Origin: Ganoderma boninense
Taxonomy: Eukaryota; Basidiomycota; Agaricomycetes; Polyporales; Polyporaceae
Assembly: GCA_002900995.3 (NCBI GenBank)
Contig: CM035305.1
Coordinates: 1,550,001 to 1,614,000, forward strand
Length of the DNA: 64,000 nt
Direction of reading: 5' to 3'
Under the pieces are notes generated by a model, which was not told where the DNA came from, made no database searches, and saw only the letters and a program-made list of their open reading frames with translations. Shown here piece by piece: positions 57,337-64,000 of the stretch (positions are counted from its first letter, which is position 1; every line of letters begins with the position of its first letter). Position numbers and translations under genes: made by a program.

Positions 57337-57905
57337 ATGCTCAACTTGGCCAACTTGCGGACGCTGCTCTCAAGGGTTCTCGACCCACCAAAGTTGCATA
57401 CTGTTGCCTTGTTCACACCGGAAGGGGAGCTAGTGTGTTGCGTCTCCGAACCGGACAAGCCCAAGGACCTCGTACGCGTCATCGTGGGCCTCAGCACAGA
57501 AGTATGGCAGGAGACACGGGAACAGGGTGCCGGTAGAGTGGACTCTCAGGTGCGTTTTCCCTGGGTCGCCCACCCCTAAGCCGCTTCTGAATGGCATGGA
57601 TAGCTTGGACATCTCCTGGTATTGCCAGTGGAAGGCCAGAAGAAGGATGACGACGACGACCCCGTCTTCCTCCTGACACTGAACTCCGAGACCGGTGTGC
57701 CTTGGGACGAACTTGAGGCCAAGGTAAATCATTTTGCTGGGACTCCTTCGCTGTGGGTATCGATTATTCACAATTGGCCTCCGTTGTCTCACAGGGGAGA
57801 AAGCTGGTCGAGTATCTTGAGAAGCCAGCCGCGCAGCTGACTGCTACCTCGCCCACCCTTACGCCTCCGAATTGTACACCACGCGGTGATCGAGGAGCAC
57901 GATGA
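57337..57905 (+). CDS. Roadblock/LC7-domain protein, LAMTOR2-like
   Basis: Exons 57337..57549, 57604..57723 and 57795..57905 give 147 residues. The fold order fits Roadblock: N-terminal helix MLNLANLRTLLSRVL, strand pair VALFTPEGELVCCVSEP, central helix LVRVIVGLSTEVWQET, strands HLLVLPVEG and PVFLLTLNSE, and a final helix KGRKLVEYLEKPAAQL. The end closely resembles the KAQALVQYLEEPL end of LAMTOR2. In animals LAMTOR2 scaffolds Rag GTPases and MAPK on late endosomes/lysosomes; fungi have EGO-complex counterparts. A DDDDD insert between strands is unusual. Phases agree. An in-frame ATG at 57223 could add 38 residues. Confidence 0.7.
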
Positions 57906-58758
57906 TGGAGAAGGCGCTCTCATCCACTGTGCACCAACAGTGTTGTATACCTGAATTCTCCTCCGTCCTTTCAACCTGTCATTGCCACCGCCTTCCACCT
58001 TCAACCTTCCACAGGGTTGAGGAGTAAGGATTTCCAGTGTGTCCGGCTACCTATCCTCCCGTGTCTTGCTCGGGCGATATCTGCTGTATCATCAATTCGC
58101 TTGAACAAGCCTCTTCGACCGCCGTTGGCGGTGGGTGTATGATGCTGCCTGTGCCTGACGACGCCTTTCGGTTTGCTCAATTCGTTCTAGCTACCTCTAG
58201 GCTGCGGGCCTGTTGGCCTGTTAGCGAATAGTACTTACACACACACACTCTCCGCCATAGACGATCATTCCCATGTAAGAGTGCGGTTGCTAGATCCTAC
58301 CGTCCACATCCTTCTCGCGGCTTCGAAGACCAGTTCTGCGGCGGCCGCATCGTCGTGGCGTGCGAGTGTGGAACTTTTGGCATGGAGCTGAGCGGGCCTG
58401 GGGTGCTTTAGTCTGGATCGGTTTCGTGATGATGCGCAGCTTTGGGGATGGAATTTCGAGCTACATGCGTTGCGTGTATTCAGACCGCACTCCTGTGAGT
58501 GTGATCTCACTGCGGAGTTCGCTGAGAGATGGAATGCGGCCTGAGCACGTCATTGACAATGGCCACGCGAGCGCGACGGTGAGCGTGGACGCCGGTACGC
58601 GACTCGCGACGATGAGCTTGAGAGGGAGCGCGTCTAGGGGGCGTTTCAGCTGTCCGTCTCCCGGTTTCTCTCCCGGTTCAAGCTCCCGGCCTTCCCGGCT
58701 TCAGGTCCTCTCACCTCCCCTCCTACTCCCGACGCCTCCAAGAGCGTCCTTGCTGGTC
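57906..58758. other. Intergenic, 853 bp
   Basis: Downstream of the Roadblock gene and upstream of COQ1. The COQ1 frame stays open to 58360, but those codons lack targeting-signal or domain features. A short CA-dinucleotide run lies near 58234-58246. No separate gene. Confidence 0.45.
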
Positions 58759-60312
58759 ATGCGACGATGTGCTGTTGCTCGAGTTCGCCTTCTCCACTCG
58801 CCGTCGCCCTCCACGTCGGTCACGCGCACACCGCCACGCAGAAATTACAGCGTTCACGTCCAGCAACAGAAAAAGACACCACATCCGACCCAGTCTCAAG
58901 CACTACATCCTAATGAGACCTTTCTGCATACCCCCGTCCCCCCAAAACCTCCAGCGCGTCCAGACCCATACAAGCTGGTCGGACCGCAGCTCCAGCAGCT
59001 ACGCGAGACCCTCCTCAACCTCCTCGGCTCGTCACATCCTTCCCTGACCGAAATCGCCAAGTACTACTTCCTGCATCCGTCAAAACAGCTCCGGCCTCTC
59101 ATCGTCCTCCTCTTCTCCCAGGCGACGAATGGCTTGGGTTCTGGCTGGCACCTCAAGAAGTGGGCGGCCGAGTGCGAGGGTGCCGGCGGACGAACAGAGG
59201 AGCTCGACCGCCCTCTGACGCGTGCGGACGTGCTCAACGATTGGAATCCGAGTATGCCTGACCATACCGCGTCGTTCCGGACATCGTTCTCCCTCCAGCC
59301 CCCATACCTTCCACACCAGCCGCCAGCACCTCCGCCGTTCCCACCCGCGCTCGCCGTTCCGACCGTCGCCGCGCCGCTCGCCCTCCTCCCCACGCAGGTA
59401 CGCCTGGCGCAGATAGTCGAGATGATCCATGTCGCGTCGCTCCTGCATGACGACGTCATCGACAAGTCGCCGCTGCGGAGGGGGGCTGCGTCTGCGCCCG
59501 CCGCGTTCGGGAACAAGCTGTCCGTGCTCGCCGGGGACTTCCTCCTGGGCCGCACGAGTGCCGCGCTCTCGCGGCTGGGTGAGAATGAGGTCGTCGAGCT
59601 CATTGCGAGCGTCATCGCGAACCTGGTAGAGGGCGAGATCCTCCAGCTGAAGGCTCTCCATGCGGACGAGCTCGGCATCGCTGGGCTGTCACCCACTGTG
59701 GGGCAGGAGAACTGGAACATATACTTGCAGAAGACCTACCTGAAAACGGCGAGTCTGATGGCCAAGGGTGCTCGGGCGGCGGTGGTCCTAGGTGGATGTA
59801 AAGAGGGCGAGGTTTGGAAGGAGGTGGCATACGCCTATGGTCGTAACTTGGGGATCGCGTTCCAGGTATGTTGCCGATTCTGATTTATTTCTGGATTTGC
59901 TTCATTTTGCCCTCTAGCTCGTAGACGACATCTTAGACTATGAGGCCGGAGACGCCACACTGGGCAAGCCTGGCGGCGCCGACTTGCAGCTGGGTCTTGC
60001 AACTGGGCCGGCCTTATTCGCTTGGGAGGAGCACCCAGAGATGGGCCCTCTAGTCATGCGCAAGTTCGAGAAGCCAGGCGATGTGGAATTGGTACGTAGA
60101 TGGTCATGGATATGCGTACCAAGCCCTGATCTATCTCCGCTCCTGTCCAGGCGAGGGACCTCGTGCGCAGATCGTCAGGCGTAGAGCGTACGCGGGAGCT
60201 CGCCCGTGCGCATGCAGACAAGGCTCGGGAGGTGCTGGAGGAGCTGCCTGAGAGCGAGGCGAAGGGAGCTCTAGAGGCGTTGACGGAGAGGGTGGTGAAA
60301 CGGACCCATTGA
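58759..60312 (+). CDS. COQ1: Mitochondrial trans-polyprenyl diphosphate synthase (ubiquinone side chain)
   Basis: Exons 58759..59865, 59918..60091 and 60151..60312 give 480 residues. An Arg-rich presequence (MRRCAVARVRLLHSPSPS) suggests mitochondrial import. The prenyltransferase core has the HPSKQLRPLIVLLFS start, the first aspartate-rich motif LLHDDVIDKSPLRRG (about residues 228-242), a second LVDDILDYEAGDATLGKPGG (about 370-389), and KTASL between them. These bind Mg2+-diphosphate of the allylic substrate and IPP. The product chain length is not deducible, though long-chain synthases of this type make the ubiquinone tail. A Pro-rich insert of about 90 residues (120-208) interrupts the domain before the first Asp motif. 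Confidence 0.93.
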
Positions 60313-60534
60313 CGCTCTCGCTCTTACATATATCCTAGTAATCACATGCACCATAGATGTGTCGTGCTTGGACCTGCAGACATGGATGCCCTCGTCACCC
60401 GAACCTTCCTCGCGGCGTTACGTATAAGCTCGGCGTGACGCGGTGTCCGAAGTCCCGCCCTCCAGGCGCTCCAACCAAATCCCAACGAACTCGCTCTCCG
60501 ACCAACCACATCCTCAGCGACCATCGTCACTATC

Positions 60535-62000
60535 ATGGCTCACTCTATATCTCATCGCGCGACCACTACTACTGCGAAACGCCCAGCACCATCAGATGCT
60601 GAGCCCTCCCGGCTCAGCAGGAGCATGACCGCGGACGACCCAGCAAGCAAGCATCTAATCTTTCAAAACCTTTCGCCTCCTCCAGTACCGGCCTCGACCA
60701 GGAGACGCGTCAACCCGGATAGTCTCGCAATCCGTCTTGGACCGGAGCTTGTGGCCGAGCTGGAACGCTACATTAAGCCCGGCGCCGTCGAGATGCCCTC
60801 CTTCGCCATACGACAAGAAATCCAAATGCGTTTTAACGTCGATCGCAGGCATATATATGACTGGTTTCATAGCAAGGGTCTCCGTGTGACCAAGGAAGAC
60901 AAACGCGCCACCGTCGAACAAAAGACAGATGCGATGCGCATGCACGTAGGTTTTGAGAGTACATGGGTATATGCGCATATAGCTGATCATATTTGTTTAC
61001 CTAGAGACGCATCCGTCGGGGTGCCGTTCCCGTCCTACCGAAGGACCATCCTCGTCCTAATATGGCGGAGAATCCTCACTCCGCGGTCGTCGTGCGCGCT
61101 CCTTCGCTACCTGTCACAACAGCTTCTACTCCAACTACAAGAATTGTCACCCACGGAAGCACACCTGCTCCTCCCCGTCCTTTCAAATCTGCACCCGCGA
61201 ACTACATCATCAGGCGAATCAACTCCGCACTCAACCTGCCACCCCGTCCTCCACCAGGCACGTCGCGTACATTCCGAGACCCAGAGATCGACTCTGTTTG
61301 CCCTATTTTCGACCACACGAATCTCAACCGGGCACAACGCGAATCCTATTACAACACTCTGGATCGCATTCTCGGACCTGCAAACGGCATACAAGAGGGC
61401 GTTGGGTCGTACAGGGCGCACATGGAACGGGACATGGGCATCTACTACGAACGCCTCCTTCCCTCTCTTGGCTTCTCTCCTGATTACGATCTAAAGGATA
61501 CGACAACTCTTGAAACCTGTTCTCCGCAGCTTACAGGCCCTCCTGCGAGCAGCCTGACAATGGTTCTTCGACAACCAGAGTATCAATATCTATCTGACAA
61601 ATCTCTTGGCGAGACCTCTGCTTGGGAACTGCCTGTGGACTTGCTAGCTTGTTCTCCCGGGGACGGTTACACTTGGACGCCTGATGTTCTGGCTGCGATG
61701 GTCACTTGCGTATTCCCGGATCACTGCGATGCACTATCGACCACTGCTGAGATGGATCCGACTCCCCAGCCCCAGGCAATCTCTTCTGTACTGGACAACC
61801 AAGTCCTCCCTTCGTCTGCTTTCTCGTTCTCGCATTCCGTCGGCCCCGTCTTCAACAGTTCGTCAAGTTCTCTTGCAGGCGCTCTGGATGAATTGTCATG
61901 CCTATCTGAAGCAGAACAAGGAACAAGAAGGGAGGGCAAGGACCGGGCCCGGCTGCACGTGGGACGTGCACGAGCATACTCTGGTGGTGGCGGTATCTAA
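60535..62000 (+). CDS. Atypical homeodomain protein
   Basis: Exons 60535..60945 and 61005..62000 give 468 residues. Residues about 60-125 form a homeodomain-like fold: LAIRLGPELVAELERYI (helix 1), SFAIRQEIQMRFNVD (helix 2) and RRHIYDWFHSKGLRV (recognition helix). The W-F-x-x-x-G-L-R pattern keeps the W-F core, but the usual invariant Asn after W-F-x is Ser. The remaining 340 residues are Ser/Thr/Pro-rich with no known domain, as in fungal transcription factors. It is not next to a recognisable partner homeodomain or mating-type intermediate peptidase gene, so a mating-type role is not supported. Nuclear regulator by inference. Confidence 0.72.
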
Positions 62001-63447
62001 TCCCTTGCTCGTGGTACAATTTTCATCTTGCCTTAGCTCTCGCTATCGTCACCCTCAAAGTACTCTTAGTCAACCTCTCATTCCTCCAGCGACGGCGTTA
62101 TGAAATCTGCCTCCACGTGTGAGTGCAGTACGTTTATTGTGGTCTAGAAGGCTGTCGTGCTGCGGTCCATAAACCAGTCTGCATTGTGTTCGTAGTCTCC
62201 TCCTTCGTCCTATGGCTAGGCTATTCCTCATCGTGGATATGTCACGCAAGCTCTTCGACTCCCATCGCGCCACCCTGGTTCTTTGACACGTCGCTCCCCC
62301 ATTCGCCGCTCAGCGCCACCGCATCTTCTTGACCACAATCCCGCCGCCCCCGGTTCCTCATTATGACACATTGTTCCTTCTGCGGCGTTCTCTTTCGGAT
62401 GGGCGGAGGCTGTATACCGATGCAGCCAAGACCCGTCCAATCTCCGCGAGCCGGTTCCAATGGCCCTTCTTCTCGCGGTCTCCCTCCGAATTATAAACGT
62501 TTGAATGTCATCATGTTGTTTGTGGTACGACACTACTCGTCGTTACCCATTGTCCGTAGTTCAGGTCTTGTATAGGATGTAAAACCACCTATGCCTTGAA
62601 GATTGACGACATCCATGACCTTGCAGGATGAACGAGCATGGACGCTTACGTCCCGCTATCCTCAAATTATGGTTGGGCCCCGCCCCTTTGTTTCTGTTCT
62701 GACGGTTCTAATTCCACGAGGCGTGATCTGGAAAAGATAAGAGAACTTTATTACGAGATGGTCCCTGTATACAGAGATACTGCTCCCCACCACACGTCGA
62801 CATTCGGACCGGATGTAATATCGGCGAAATGCCGTGCAGGCGGGCCCACTCGTAGCGGAGAGCGTGGCTCGATGCAGCGCAGGCGTGGGGGTGCATCCAC
62901 CCAACACGTCCTTCGAGGTTGGCGACTTTGGCGACTTCATGCAACGGTCTGCGATCGGTCGCTGTTGGCGTCTGAAATGCCACCGCCAGCAGGTGTAGGT
63001 AAGACGCGGCGGTAGGAGGTGCGGTCCAGGGGTTGCACCCTCGGACCTTGACGGGGATCTGGGCCTGTACACGTTGGCGGCGTGATAAGTATCTGTATGA
63101 ATGGCGAAGACGGGCTTGCACGCTCGGCAGATCGGCGTGGGGAACTTGGAAGGAGGGCCAGGGAGGGACGCGTCCCCGAGACGCGGACTCGGAAGCGGTT
63201 CGAGCTGGGCTGAGGCAGGCGTGGTGGGAGCTTTGGGACGCACACTGGTGGAGTTTGAGAGGCGGTGTTAGCGATCTTCGAGACGGGGGGGGAGCCTGGC
63301 TCGCCGAAGCCGGACTTGCGCAAATTGGAAGGAGGACGCGAGCTGCGGGTGCAGTGTGTACTACGTGATGTAGTACTGTAAATTAATGCCGGTCCTCCAG
63401 ACCGCATTGGCACGGGGCTGCTCAGCGACTGTTCGGGGCAGATCGCG
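62001..63447. other. Gene-poor region, 1.45 kb
   Basis: 3' of the homeodomain gene. Overlapping frames of 125-193 codons on both strands (for example 62662-63243 minus and 62937-63413 minus) have no domain, clean splice pattern or convincing start; high GC probably keeps them open. Confidence 0.4.
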
Positions 63448-63963
63448 CTAGGACGTGCTGGCGTCCCGGATCCTCATTCGAGCTTGAGAAGCAGCCAGGT
63501 CGATTGGCTCGAACACAGCGAAGCGGCGCTCCTCTCGTCGGAGGTCGGACGGGACGGGCAGCAGCACGCGCGGGAAGGCCACATGAGCGGCGTCGAGCTC
63601 TGGGGTAAGTACCCCCAGCGTCCCGTGCATGCCAGTATGTTGGGCCTTGCCTCCGCTAGCGGAACCCCATCGATCGTGTAGGACGGGAGCATGGTGCAGA
63701 GGGCGCGGCGTAGTGCGAGGGCACGGACGAAAATGGTCATAGGTCACCGGCCGTCCGCAGCTGGCAGCTACTTGCACCACGGGCCGTGGTTGCTCGAACT
63801 TTGCGGGCGGTTGCCAGGGTGTGTGGGCGTCGACGAGAGCGATGGAGACCCCATAACGCTGCATGCCCCTGGTATCGATCGATGATCTACGAGGAGGGCG
63901 ATGCTTCGCTGGCCACACCTGCCATTTGTCGCATAATTGAGCAGAGGCATCGTCATGGACCAA
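63448..63963 (-). CDS. Hypothetical ORF, unrecognised
   Basis: A 171-codon minus-strand frame. Its C-terminal third (DAAHVAFPRVLLPVPSDLRR, then EERRFAVFEPIDLAASQ) looks protein-like, but an overlapping minus frame is open over much of the same DNA. No family recognised. It may be the last exon of a gene whose 5' part lies beyond 64000. Confidence 0.2.
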   Translation of the reverse strand: MVHDDASAQLCDKWQVWPAKHRPPRRSSIDTRGMQRYGVSIALVDAHTPWQPPAKFEQPRPVVQVAASCGRPVTYDHFRPCPRTTPRPLHHAPVLHDRWGSASGGKAQHTGMHGTLGVLTPELDAAHVAFPRVLLPVPSDLRREERRFAVFEPIDLAASQARMRIRDASTS

Positions 63964-64000
63964 AAAAGAGCCGACACTGCGTTCCCTGCCAGTGCTCAGA

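Noticed and set aside
60535..62000. Mating-type homeodomain gene
   Set aside because: No divergent partner homeodomain gene or flanking MIP gene is visible and the recognition helix is atypical; a general transcription factor is the safer call.
62662..63413. Overlapping minus-strand ORFs of 193 and 158 codons
   Set aside because: Two frames open over the same GC-rich DNA with Pro/Ser/Arg bias and no domain; neither can be preferred.

Overview
The window is nuclear DNA of a filamentous basidiomycete, most likely an Agaricomycete. The evidence is spliced genes with introns mostly 48-70 nt long, several micro-exons, genes packed on both strands, and basidiomycete-like versions of eukaryotic housekeeping proteins. 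I see no prokaryotic operons, CRISPR, rRNA, confident tRNA or viral genes. All exon models were built by hand from GT-AG (occasionally GC-AG) boundaries, reading phase and remembered family features. No alignment or database search was run.

Left third (1-20 kb): a partial Kre9/Knh1-like cell-wall protein, ATP23 (mitochondrial protease), a peroxisomal-type enoyl-CoA hydratase, BMT5 (25S rRNA methyltransferase), a RAMP4/YSY6 ER protein, HAT2/MSI1 (histone-binding WD40), ATP synthase subunit e, an INO80 subunit Ies4-like protein, the 6.8 kb DOP1 trafficking gene and an EF-hand secretory protein. Middle (21-39 kb): a full-size PDR-type ABC transporter, prefoldin 1, the U5 snRNP GTPase SNU114, calnexin and the SKI2 exosome helicase.

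From 38.8 to 41.1 kb there is a gene-free stretch. It carries a four-unit interleaved inverted-repeat array and a short GGATT microsatellite, and it is the most unusual non-coding feature here. After it come an SAM-dependent methyltransferase, about 3 kb without a convincing gene, IST1 (ESCRT-III regulator), another 2.4 kb sparse region, an SH3-RasGEF convergent with a Rab5 GTPase, a two-RRM Mei2-like RNA-binding protein, a Roadblock/LAMTOR2-like protein, COQ1 (polyprenyl diphosphate synthase) and an atypical homeodomain protein. The last 2 kb hold only weak ORFs.

There is no single pathway cluster. DOP1, IST1, Rab5 and the Roadblock protein all belong to endosome/lysosome biology, the RasGEF to signalling, and BMT5, SNU114 and SKI2 to RNA metabolism.

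Five otherwise intact conserved genes (HAT2, IES4, DOP1, the ABC transporter and SKI2) each need a one-base shift that no plausible intron explains. The simplest reading is uncorrected indels in the assembly rather than decay of essential genes. No strong candidate for an undescribed multi-gene system was found; the inverted-repeat array is the best lead.
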